From: Candidatus Cloacimonadota bacterium
GTDB taxonomy: Bacteria > Cloacimonadota > Cloacimonadia > Cloacimonadales > TCS61
Assembly: GCA_018645365.1 (NCBI GenBank)
Contig: JABGOP010000001.1
Coordinates: forward strand, 1 to 55,013
Length of the DNA stretch: 55,013 nucleotides
Reading direction: 5' to 3'
Below, piece by piece: positions 1 through 7,450 of this stretch. The stretch's first letter is position 1. Every line of letters starts with the position of its first letter. Made by a program: the position numbers and the translations under genes. Below the pieces are notes generated by a model, which ran no database searches, was not told the DNA's origin, and was given only the letters and a program-made list of their open reading frames with translations.

Positions 1-960
1 CCTGGCTATGCTACTCGGCATTATGATGAAACTAGCGGACATTATATAAAAATTGTGAATGGATCAACAAAAACGTATTATATACACCTCAGTGAATGTC
101 TCGCATATGATCAAAATGTTACAGAAGGACAGTTAATTGGTATGAGTGGTAATACTCCTAATGTATCTTATCATCTTCACTTCGAAATTAGGTCTAATGA
201 TGTAGCAAGACACCCTCTTCTGGTCATGCCCTACATGAACGATACTTCGGCAAATATTGATATGGTTACGAACGGAGAGGATAATTTTAGTTTTAAATTA
301 ACCATTAATGATACAGAACTTGATATTAATCAAATTTCTCTTCGTTTCGATTGGTATGAATGGTCACCAGATTATTCAACAACACAGTACTATAACTTAG
401 ATTATAGTACTAGAGAGAATATTCCTGTTGATTTAAATAATACTGTTATTACCAGTAATGCAAGCTGTACGAAATGGAGAATGTATGTCGAACCAAGTTC
501 CTTTAACCTCGGTACTGATCAAGAAATTATTTTCAGATTTGAAGAATCAGAAGAAGGGGATGATTTATATATGTATTTTCTAGAAGTCCGAGTTTATAAT
601 GCTGAGCAAACGCAAGAAAGCATTTTTTATACATATGATTTTAGTGGTACAGATACTGATGGGAGCACTATCTCAGATGTAAATAACTATTTACAGCATA
701 ATCACCCCAACCCATTTAATCTAACCACAACCATTTCCTACAGTTTATCTGAGAATTTCCAAAATCCTCAAATAGAAATTTACAATGTAAAAGGACAAAT
801 GGTGCGAAATTTCCAACTGGAAGGTATTGCTGGCAAGAGTTCCCTTGTTTGGGATGGTAGAGATGTGAACAACAAACTTGTAGGTAGTGGAGTGTATTTC
901 TACAGATTGATAAATGAAGGCAAAACCGTGCAGTCACGAAAAATGTTGTTAATAAAATAA
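1..960 (+). CDS. M23 metallopeptidase with T9SS sorting domain (5' partial)
   Basis: The frame is open from the first base, so this is the 3' part of a gene that starts upstream of the window. The visible N-terminal part is the end of a LytM/M23 peptidase: a YIHL motif followed by G-QLIGMSGNTPNVSYHLHFEI, where HLH supplies zinc-ligand and catalytic histidines; the first ligand motif (HxxxD) would lie upstream. M23 enzymes cut peptide cross-links in peptidoglycan or act on proteins. A middle region of unknown function follows. The last ~80 residues are a T9SS type A sorting domain (HPNPFN..TTISYSL, VKGQMV, GVYFYRL, KMLLIK), so the protein should be exported and surface-attached or released. 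It ends 15 nt before the C25 peptidase start, so the two are probably cotranscribed. Confidence 0.85.
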   Translation, partial: PGYATRHYDETSGHYIKIVNGSTKTYYIHLSECLAYDQNVTEGQLIGMSGNTPNVSYHLHFEIRSNDVARHPLLVMPYMNDTSANIDMVTNGEDNFSFKLTINDTELDINQISLRFDWYEWSPDYSTTQYYNLDYSTRENIPVDLNNTVITSNASCTKWRMYVEPSSFNLGTDQEIIFRFEESEEGDDLYMYFLEVRVYNAEQTQESIFYTYDFSGTDTDGSTISDVNNYLQHNHPNPFNLTTTISYSLSENFQNPQIEIYNVKGQMVRNFQLEGIAGKSSLVWDGRDVNNKLVGSGVYFYRLINEGKTVQSRKMLLIK

Positions 961-975
961 AAAATGGAGGATAAT

Positions 976-3555
976 ATGTTACAAAAAACAAGGATTAGAA
1001 AAACAATGGTGTTAGTATTAGCTTTTTTACTGATGTCTTCTCTAATGGCGGTAGATAACACAAATGCTATAGAAGAACAAAGAATGGAATTGCTAAAAAT
1101 TTTGCAGAGTGAAGAAGTTGTAGAACAATTTCTAAGTGAGATGAACGAGGAAAGAACCGTTAATAAGAATGTGCAAACCTTGAATCGCAATCTTGCTACC
1201 GAGATGCTGATTATCACCGATGCTACTTTGGTAAATAGCTTTGAACATTTCGTTAAAATAAAAAATAAAGAGGGTATTGTGACAGCAGTCGTCTCTACTC
1301 AGATAACAGGTAGCACTGCATCGGAGATTAGATCATATTTGAGACAGCAGAAGATTGCCAATACCAATTTGCAATATGTTCTTCTCGGTGGAGATGAAAC
1401 GATAATTCCTCCTAAAAATTTTGAATGGATGAAGAGTGGAGAAATACGAATCGCAACTTCTGATTTTTATTACAGTAATGTCCTTAGTACGTGGCCCATT
1501 GATGAAGATATAATGGCTATTGTCTTAGAACCAGATCTTTATGTGGGTAGGATTCCAGTAACAGAAAATAGTGAGGTAAATGGCTATATCAGCAAATACA
1601 TAGCTTACCGTAACAAAAAGGTTAAACATACAAACAATATGGCATTTATAGCTTCAAATATTAACAAGTTTCCAAATTCACAAGCTTCAAACAACCTTAT
1701 TGATGCAATTATAGAGCATATTGGTCCTAATGTAGAAGTTGATGCTTTGTATTCTGAAGACTTGGTAGACACTGTGAATGGCTGTGCTCAACCAGTAATA
1801 GATAAACTGCAGGCTCGTGATTACAGTTTTTTATACGGTACCTGGCACGGTGGTGATTGCTATGTAATCCACGATTCTGAATATGATGATAATTGGGATT
1901 GGTGGAAGCGTAGCTTTGGGAATCATAAACAATATTTATCTATAAATACCACAAGAGTATCTGATGGAACATGCTGGTATGGAGACCCGACCGGAGTAGA
2001 TAGTGTGAAGTATTACTATAATAATACTTACAATAATTTTCTACAATTAGAAGATGCTGTACCAGATAATATCAGCAGTACTTATGTAGCTTGGATAGGA
2101 TCGTGCTATACTACCGACTTGAATTACGTCAGCTATACTATTCCAGTACAGAGAGATTCGCTTGGTGTTATCGTGGAAAACTATAACGAAGGTGGTCCAA
2201 TTCACGATTATTGGATACCTTCCAATGAAATTCCAGAAAACATCTATAACACTGAAAATTGTGCTTCGGAAGTTTTTTTTAATGAACTGGGAGGTCCTGT
2301 TGCTCTTATTGCATCATCTTGTGATGATTATCCGATGTTTACTTACAGAGTTATAAAGGAATTCATGAATAAATTATTCCTTGACGACGAACATAAAATC
2401 GGTATCTTATCAAAAGATAGTTGGGAAACTGTGTCTCAATTCTATGCTTATTCCACAATCAGAGAAATGTATCTTGGTTACACACTTTTCGGTGATCCCA
2501 GTATGGAGGTATGGAGTGCGGATGCCAAAAAATTGGTACTGCGTAGAGATAACTCACTAGGAAGTAGCAATAATGTATTTGAAGCAATGGGCGCATCTGG
2601 CAAGCCCATTGATGCTCTTATCTGTATTACTGATGATTCTGGTAAACTAAGAGGTCGAGGCAATTCACCTTATTCATATCGGGGCAGGATAAATGATGAA
2701 TGGATAATTACCGCAAACAGGGCTAATTATACTCAAGATAGCCAAACATATGAATATCTCAACAAAAACACAGAGTTACCATATGAAATAGATTTCGAAA
2801 AAACTGTGGATAAAAATTGGTTAATGAAATCTAATAATGAATACGGCAGAGTGTTGATAACTTCAAATCATGATGCACGTACTGGAAACAATTCATTGAT
2901 AATGGATTCCACGACACAAGAAGAATATGCTACCAATGAAGCCAGACTTCATTTGAATCTATCAGAAGCAGAAAATGTTTATCTCCGTTTCTATTGGCAA
3001 GAATTCTATGATGAACTGCACAATGAAGACGGTATATTTTTATCAGACGATAATGGTGAAAATTTTGTTAAAGTGTTTTCTTTAATCAATTATATTCCCG
3101 GCTGGCAAACTGAAACTCTTGATTTAGATTCCCTAGTTACATTTCATGGACTGGAATATAATGATAATTTCATAATCAAGTTCCAGCAACAAGATGATGG
3201 CCCAATCAATAACGATGGAATAACTTTCGATGATATAAAAGTTTATTCTTCTCGTAGTAGTACTGAAGATATTTCTTTATCATCAAACTACCATTTAGCC
3301 AATACTCCCAATCCGTTCACAGGTGAAACAACTATTTCATTTAGCTTAAACACCGAAAACACCGAAAGTGCAGAAGTTGAAATCTACAATGTGAAAGGTC
3401 AACTCGTGAAGCAATTAGCTATTACGAATTATGAATTAGGAAATGATCAAGAAATTATTTGGAACGCAAATAATTTTGCAAGTGGCGTTTATTTCTACAA
3501 ACTTGTTGTCGATGGTAACCCCGTTGACACAAAGAAGATGATATTGTTGAAGTAA
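976..3555 (+). CDS. C25 (gingipain-like) cysteine peptidase, T9SS cargo
   Basis: Secreted cysteine peptidase of family C25. I chose the ATG at 976 because GGAGG lies 5 nt upstream; an in-frame ATG at 964 sits in front of that Shine-Dalgarno and is unlikely to be used. The first ~25 residues are a signal peptide (basic n-region, VLVLAFLLMSSLMA). The C25 core shows LQYVLLGGDETIIPP, DLYVGRIPV, a candidate catalytic His at residue 291 (YGTWHGGD) and a candidate catalytic Cys at 377 (AWIGSCYTT), then GPVALIASS and LFGDPSMEVW. A jelly-roll-like region (~residues 630-760) precedes a T9SS sorting domain with PNPFTGETTISFSLN and KKMILLK. Assignment of the catalytic pair is by motif only. A strong terminator follows. 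Confidence 0.88.
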   Translation: MLQKTRIRKTMVLVLAFLLMSSLMAVDNTNAIEEQRMELLKILQSEEVVEQFLSEMNEERTVNKNVQTLNRNLATEMLIITDATLVNSFEHFVKIKNKEGIVTAVVSTQITGSTASEIRSYLRQQKIANTNLQYVLLGGDETIIPPKNFEWMKSGEIRIATSDFYYSNVLSTWPIDEDIMAIVLEPDLYVGRIPVTENSEVNGYISKYIAYRNKKVKHTNNMAFIASNINKFPNSQASNNLIDAIIEHIGPNVEVDALYSEDLVDTVNGCAQPVIDKLQARDYSFLYGTWHGGDCYVIHDSEYDDNWDWWKRSFGNHKQYLSINTTRVSDGTCWYGDPTGVDSVKYYYNNTYNNFLQLEDAVPDNISSTYVAWIGSCYTTDLNYVSYTIPVQRDSLGVIVENYNEGGPIHDYWIPSNEIPENIYNTENCASEVFFNELGGPVALIASSCDDYPMFTYRVIKEFMNKLFLDDEHKIGILSKDSWETVSQFYAYSTIREMYLGYTLFGDPSMEVWSADAKKLVLRRDNSLGSSNNVFEAMGASGKPIDALICITDDSGKLRGRGNSPYSYRGRINDEWIITANRANYTQDSQTYEYLNKNTELPYEIDFEKTVDKNWLMKSNNEYGRVLITSNHDARTGNNSLIMDSTTQEEYATNEARLHLNLSEAENVYLRFYWQEFYDELHNEDGIFLSDDNGENFVKVFSLINYIPGWQTETLDLDSLVTFHGLEYNDNFIIKFQQQDDGPINNDGITFDDIKVYSSRSSTEDISLSSNYHLANTPNPFTGETTISFSLNTENTESAEVEIYNVKGQLVKQLAITNYELGNDQEIIWNANNFASGVYFYKLVVDGNPVDTKKMILLK

Positions 3556-3573
3556 ACCCCCTACAGACACCAC

Positions 3574-3603
3574 AAAAGTCCTGCTCGATTGAGTGGGACT
3601 TTT
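3574..3603 (+). terminator. Rho-independent terminator after the C25 peptidase
   Basis: AAAAGTCC and GGACTTTT form an 8-bp stem with an inner CTC/GAG pairing around GATT. It lies about 20 nt after the stop. Its inner sequence is the reverse complement of the terminator at 13934-13966, next to the truncated T9SS gene, with compensating changes in the stem. Confidence 0.85.
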
Positions 3604-3672
3604 GCAGTTTTAAATAGAAAACATTTGACAACAAAACGCTAAAAATTTGTTTCATAATTAGTTGGAGGAGTT

Positions 3673-3990
3673 ATGAGGAAATTTTGGAAAATATTTGCAG
3701 TTACCTTAAGTTTTTTACTTTTAGCCGCTCATTTTGGGAGAGCAAATTTGTTTGTTTTACAATATCTCTCTTTAGCATTACCATTTTTACTTTTTTGGAA
3801 ATCTGAAGTTTCCAACACAATTTTACACATTGCCCTCATTCTAGGTGGTTTGGAGTGGATAAGGACGATAATTTACTACACTAAAATACGCATTGTAAAT
3901 GGAGATGATTGGATTCGTTTAGTAATTATTTTAGGATTGGTAACTTGTTTCACTCTTTGTTCTGCTGTAGGATTAAAGCAGAAAAAATAG
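3673..3990 (+). CDS. Small integral membrane protein, unknown function
   Basis: 105 residues with four hydrophobic stretches at about 5-22, 27-43, 47-66 and 78-97, ending in a basic tail (LKQKK). TTGGAGGAG just before the ATG is a strong ribosome binding site. A TTGACA at about 3628 may be part of its promoter. I recognise no family. The next gene starts 12 nt after its stop, so the two are probably cotranscribed, but the sequence gives no functional link. Confidence 0.7.
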   Translation: MRKFWKIFAVTLSFLLLAAHFGRANLFVLQYLSLALPFLLFWKSEVSNTILHIALILGGLEWIRTIIYYTKIRIVNGDDWIRLVIILGLVTCFTLCSAVGLKQKK

Positions 3991-4002
3991 TTTATTTTTT
4001 TC

Positions 4003-5163
4003 ATGAAAAAAATAACTCTACTTATTCTTTCAATTATATTCATTGGTTGTACAATCAACAGCTATAACCAATATGCTTATCTACAACCAGCAAACATTGA
4101 CGATGACTTACGCGTAGGCACATTGAGCGAAGCAAAAATAGATTCCACTTTGATAATAAAAGCAGTGAATGACATAAATAAAGGAAAATTCAAAGAAATA
4201 CATTCCATGCTTATCTACAAAGACAATAAACTCGTATTTGAAGAATATTTTAGCGGACACAAACACAAATGGAATGCTCATAAACACCATGGAAAATTAG
4301 AAAATTGGGACAAATCAATGCCACATAAAGTGATGTCCGTCTCCAAAAGTGTAACTTCCATTTGCATTGGAATTGCAATAGATAAAGGTTTTATCGAAAG
4401 TGTGCAACAATCTATTTTCGATTATCTGCCAGAACACCAACACTTCAAAAAAAACGGAAAAGATGAAATTACCATCGAGCATCTACTCACCATGACTTCT
4501 GGGCTAAAATGGGATGAATGGAGTAGTCCACTGAGCAGTAAAAATAATGACATTATTAGTTTATGGTTTCGCTACAAAGACCCCATCAAGGGTATTTTGA
4601 AGCGACCACTACTCACAAAACCTGGCACCCATTTTACCTATTCGGGTGGAAACACCATCATCTTGGGAGAAATACTAAAAAATGCTACTAAGATGAGTAT
4701 AGATGAATTTTCCACAAAATATCTGTTTGAACCTTTGGACATTAATAATTCAAATTGGGCAGTTAAATACAGAAATGGTACCATTCAAACCGCTGGTAGT
4801 TTGGAAATAACACCACGAGCAATGACTAAAATTGGAGCAACATTCCTAAATAATGGCGTCTGGAATAATAAACAAATTATTTCCCAAGAGTGGATAGAAA
4901 AAAGTAAAATTCCATACCGTGAAAATAAAAACCTTAAAATTCCAAAAGTAGATTCTGGAAAAGTTGGTTATGCATATTCATGGTGGACGGGGCAAGGTGC
5001 AAACGGAAAAACAAGTATCTTCTACGCGGGCGGTTGGGGCGGACAATACATTATGGTTATCCCCGATTGGGATATGGTGGTTACTTTCACGGGCGGGAAT
5101 TACCTCGATAAAGTACGCGTATTTGAAATTCTAACAGATTACATTTTACCTGCAGTAAATTAG
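4003..5163 (+). CDS. Beta-lactamase-family serine hydrolase, lipoprotein
   Basis: 386-residue member of the class C beta-lactamase / penicillin-binding-protein-like hydrolase family (often annotated EstB/AmpC-like). The N-terminus is a lipoprotein signal with lipobox IFIGC (Cys16). The SxxK nucleophile motif is Ser112-Lys115 (SVSK, followed by SVTS). The second motif, Tyr213-Ser214-Gly215 (TYSGGN), corresponds to the usual YxN region, and GGWGGQ near the C-terminus takes the place of KTG/HTG. Such proteins are mostly esterases or D,D-peptidases rather than antibiotic-resistance enzymes; the substrate cannot be told from sequence. There is no clear Shine-Dalgarno, suggesting translation coupled to the small membrane protein upstream. 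Confidence 0.85.
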   Translation: MKKITLLILSIIFIGCTINSYNQYAYLQPANIDDDLRVGTLSEAKIDSTLIIKAVNDINKGKFKEIHSMLIYKDNKLVFEEYFSGHKHKWNAHKHHGKLENWDKSMPHKVMSVSKSVTSICIGIAIDKGFIESVQQSIFDYLPEHQHFKKNGKDEITIEHLLTMTSGLKWDEWSSPLSSKNNDIISLWFRYKDPIKGILKRPLLTKPGTHFTYSGGNTIILGEILKNATKMSIDEFSTKYLFEPLDINNSNWAVKYRNGTIQTAGSLEITPRAMTKIGATFLNNGVWNNKQIISQEWIEKSKIPYRENKNLKIPKVDSGKVGYAYSWWTGQGANGKTSIFYAGGWGGQYIMVIPDWDMVVTFTGGNYLDKVRVFEILTDYILPAVN

Positions 5164-5196
5164 AAAAACATTGATTCAGTAAAAAATTTAACAGTC

Positions 5197-5760
5197 TTAG
5201 ATTGTTTTCCCAAAATTTTCGTATTTTTTTAGAAGTTCAGGTTTATCACATTGACCGCTTTCTCCCAAAAAATCGCCTTCATGGATAATTTTAATTTTTT
5301 CCATTTTAAAGAAGAAATCACCTAACCACTTTTCAAGATAATCGGATACATCTTTGAATGTTTCTGAGGGAGCCCCTGAAGTTACAACGGAGATAAATTT
5401 TTTATTTTCAAGATCTCTAATTGTAAAATTTTCCAAGATGAATGTATAAAATCTATCAAACATTGTTTTGGCTTTACCCGTGATGTGCCCCATGTAAACT
5501 GGAGAACCAAAAATTATTAAATCTGCGTTCCGAATTTCGGGAAGTAAGAGATTTGTAAAATCATCATTATGAATACAATCTTTCTCTAAATGAATTTTGT
5601 GAGAATTTTTACAAGCAACACAATCATTGATTTTTAAATCATAAAGATGGATAGTTTTACTTTTATGATGATTAGTTTCTGTGCCTTTTAAGATCGCACT
5701 AACTATGTTTTGCGTGTTACCTTCTTTATTTGGACTACCATTAATGGACAAAATGTTCAT
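5197..5760 (-). CDS. Flavodoxin-like NAD(P)H-dependent FMN reductase
   Basis: 187-residue protein of the WrbA/iron-sulfur-flavoprotein superfamily. The FMN phosphate-binding loop is SINGSPNKEGNTQN (residues 5-18). IIFGSPVYMGHITGKAKTMFDRF is the typical second FMN-contact region. Three cysteines (47, 50, 62) lie where some relatives bind a [4Fe-4S] cluster, but the fourth is not obvious, so cluster binding is uncertain. It probably passes electrons from NAD(P)H or ferredoxin to an unknown acceptor. RBS GAGGAG precedes the ATG. The leader immediately upstream contains copy 1 of the repeated element described at 5790-5825. Confidence 0.85.
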   Translation of the reverse strand: MNILSINGSPNKEGNTQNIVSAILKGTETNHHKSKTIHLYDLKINDCVACKNSHKIHLEKDCIHNDDFTNLLLPEIRNADLIIFGSPVYMGHITGKAKTMFDRFYTFILENFTIRDLENKKFISVVTSGAPSETFKDVSDYLEKWLGDFFFKMEKIKIIHEGDFLGESGQCDKPELLKKYENFGKTI

Positions 5761-5789
5761 AACTACTCCTCTTTTTTTCTTTGTTTATA

Positions 5790-5825
5790 CACCACCGAAC
5801 AAAATAACCTTTCTTTGGTTGTCAA
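5790..5825 (-). repeat. Repeated leader element, copy 1
   Basis: Read on the minus strand it begins TTGACA, then 12 nt, then TTATTTTGTTCGGTGGTG. It aligns without gaps to copies at 12893-12929 (minus) and 35364-35399 (plus). Here it lies about 30 nt upstream of the flavodoxin-like gene, so it may include that gene's promoter. Spacing between TTGACA and TATTTT is too short for an ordinary sigma-70 promoter. Confidence 0.6.
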
Positions 5826-5835
5826 TAATTTTTTA

Positions 5836-5918
5836 TTTCATAAAAAAATTAGAGGCTTTTTTTTTCATAAATGAAAAAAATTAGAGGCTTTTTTTATTTC
5901 ATAAAAAAATTATTGACA
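5836..5918. repeat. Short AT-rich tandem repeat
   Basis: Two units of about 31-34 bp (TTTCATAAAAAAATTAGAGG followed by a T-run) and a third partial unit that ends in TTATTGACA. The left edge carries TGTCAATAATTTTTTAT and the right edge TAAAAAAATTATTGACA, so the block is also an imperfect inverted repeat. It could place TTGACA boxes for divergent transcription of the flavodoxin-like gene (left) and the structured RNA (right). This stretch holds no gene. Confidence 0.6.
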
Positions 5919-6025
5919 GAATCTTTATGAAAATAAACTTCCAATTCATCTAAGTTGATTCATTAGAAAAGTTCTTTATAAAGTTGTAAATATTTGCATT
6001 AGTTTTACTGTGTTCTAAATTAAAA

Positions 6026-6154
6026 ATTGGCGTTTTTAGACTAACAGAACAAGTAGAGAGAATGCGTCCACAAATGGACGTTACTTTCTGCATCTTGTTA
6101 GTCGGGTTGCCAATACCTTAATTTAGGATGTAATGAAAGTTGCGTCCTTTTTTT
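6026..6154 (+). ncRNA. Candidate structured RNA or riboswitch-like leader with terminator
   Basis: Nested complementary segments: ATTGGC (6026-6031) with GCCAAT (6109-6114); GACTAA (6039-6044) with TTAGTC (6098-6103); CAAG (6050-6053) with CTTG (6094-6097), leaving a one-sided CAGAA bulge; and CGTCC (6065-6069) with GGACG (6076-6080). A terminator hairpin (AGGATG/CGTCCT, 6125-6148) with seven Ts follows. CGTCC occurs in both the inner hairpin and the terminator, so alternative pairing is possible. I could not assign it to a known riboswitch class. It is either a small RNA or an attenuator for the lipoprotein gene downstream. Confidence 0.5.
6125..6154 (+). terminator. Rho-independent terminator of the candidate RNA
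   Basis: AGGATG and CGTCCT form a 6-bp stem (one G-T pair) with a 12-nt loop, directly followed by a run of seven Ts. It lies about 200 nt upstream of the lipoprotein start, so it would end transcripts coming from the 5900-6000 region. Confidence 0.6.
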
Positions 6155-6201
6155 ATTTTATAGAGAGGGGATGTAAAATAAAAAACAAGGAGGTATTTAT
6201 T

Positions 6202-6219
6202 ATGTGCCATTCACCGTAA
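6202..6219 (+). other. Possible five-codon leader ORF (MCHSP)
   Basis: A full AAGGAGG Shine-Dalgarno (6187-6193) stands 8 nt before ATG TGC CAT TCA CCG TAA. Nothing coding follows until the lipoprotein at 6364, which has its own RBS. This could be a leader peptide or the remains of a frame-broken gene; the strong RBS is the only evidence. The remainder of 6220-6345 shows nothing I recognise. Confidence 0.25.
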
Positions 6220-6363
6220 ATTACGATTGTGATTAAAATTGAAATCAAAATTGAGGTAGGATTGTAATTCTTGCGGAAGTAAGAATAAAATTGAAAATAC
6301 ATCTGATTTGGAGCATTTGTGTTTTTGCGTGATTGATGGCTCACAATAAAAAGGAGTTTTAAA

Positions 6364-7332
6364 ATGAAAAAGATAATTATGATTTTAACAATAGCAAGTT
6401 TGCTATTGTTTTTGTTTTTGGTAGGATGTGAAGGCGAAAAAGGTCCAGTAGGAATACAGGGTGAACATGGTCAAGATGGAGGACAAGGACAAGACGGAGA
6501 ACCTGGAATATCAGGGCAAGGTGGTATTCCAAGAGAATGGAAAGGATTGTGGAGTGCAAGTTCATCATATAACATTTATGATGCCATTCAACATGATGGT
6601 TCAACCTATATTTGTATTTTAGCTCATTCTTCAACTCAAGAACCACCGCATACTACATATTGGGATTTAATGGCACAAGCTGGTTCGGGTACAGATTGGC
6701 AAGGTGGAGTAGTTACTAATCAAACAACATTTCAAGCTGATACTGATTTTTGGACAGGAACTAATGTTGATTTTACAGGAGCAAATATAACTGGCTTACC
6801 CAATTCATCATGGGACGGTGGAATAGTTAATGGAGCAACTAACTTTATGGATGAAGTCATTTTTGAAGGAAGCACTCATAATTTACGTTGGAATGGTGGT
6901 AACCCCTTTTTGCGTTTTGAAGATTCTAATGGAATTGAAGGTCTACAATTAAATTCTCACCAAATTTGTATAGATGCTGGTGCAGATAATGATAAACTAA
7001 TTGATATTTCTGGAAGCGGTATTGCAAAAATAGATTTGTATAATGTCAATGATGATGCCAACTTAGCACTTGTAGTAAATGGTGCAGGTGATTGTAGGTT
7101 AAGAATGGATTCTCCGTCATACAACGGTGCAGTATATCTAACAGCCGAAGAAGACGATGGGGGCGGAGGACGCTTACAACTTAATGGTCCGAATCAATCA
7201 TTCGATTTTGATAGCAATACAGGTAGGCTCACATTGAGAAATTCTAGTGGAAACATAACTTTTGAGATAGATGCTGAAACTGGAAATATTTATTACAGTG
7301 GAGAAATGAAAAAAATGGTTTCACAAAAATGA
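6364..7332 (+). CDS. Collagen-like lipoprotein with CBM5/12-like and tail-fibre-like regions
   Basis: 322-residue exported lipoprotein: hydrophobic signal then lipobox LVGC (Cys22). Residues ~24-55 are collagen-like Gly-X-Y triplets (GEKGPVGIQGEHGQDG...). Residues ~58-105 (W..SSSYNIYDAIQHDGSTYIC...W.LMAQAG) resemble the short chitin-binding-type modules (CBM5/12) common in phage tail fibres and secreted glycosidases. The rest is Gly/Asn-rich with strand-like repeats (FEDSNGIEGLQLN, IDLYNVNDDANLALVVNG), like a trimeric fibre. It is probably a surface fibre or adhesin anchored by lipid; function is inferred from composition only. RBS AAAAAGGAG. A 14-bp terminator follows, and the structured RNA lies in front. 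Confidence 0.75.
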   Translation: MKKIIMILTIASLLLFLFLVGCEGEKGPVGIQGEHGQDGGQGQDGEPGISGQGGIPREWKGLWSASSSYNIYDAIQHDGSTYICILAHSSTQEPPHTTYWDLMAQAGSGTDWQGGVVTNQTTFQADTDFWTGTNVDFTGANITGLPNSSWDGGIVNGATNFMDEVIFEGSTHNLRWNGGNPFLRFEDSNGIEGLQLNSHQICIDAGADNDKLIDISGSGIAKIDLYNVNDDANLALVVNGAGDCRLRMDSPSYNGAVYLTAEEDDGGGGRLQLNGPNQSFDFDSNTGRLTLRNSSGNITFEIDAETGNIYYSGEMKKMVSQK

Positions 7333-7355
7333 AAAAACAAACCTACTTACTACTC

Positions 7356-7393
7356 AAAAACCTGCAAGTTGTTTATACTTGCAGGTTTTTTGT
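7356..7393. terminator. Bidirectional terminator between lipoprotein and methylase genes
   Basis: AAAAACCTGCAAGT and ACTTGCAGGTTTTT form a 14-bp perfect stem with loop TGTTTAT and T-runs on both strands. It can end the lipoprotein transcript (plus) and the five-gene defence operon (minus), whose last stop is about 60 nt away. Confidence 0.9.
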
Positions 7394-7450
7394 TTTTGTT
7401 TGGTTGTGAAGATGTTTGTTATGCTTATTCTTTTGATATTACTTATTGCG

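Noticed and set aside
6026-6154. Integron attC site or retron ncRNA
   Set aside because: The ends lack the RYYYAAC/GTTRRRY core of attC, and there is no integrase or reverse transcriptase gene in the window.
6153-6344. 63-codon minus-strand frame in the 5761-6363 gap
   Set aside because: No RBS, no recognisable composition, and it overlaps the orphan RBS and terminator on the other strand.
6364-7332. Prophage tail-fibre gene or diversity-generating element target
   Set aside because: There are no phage structural genes nearby and no reverse transcriptase or template repeat; the lipobox supports a surface protein.
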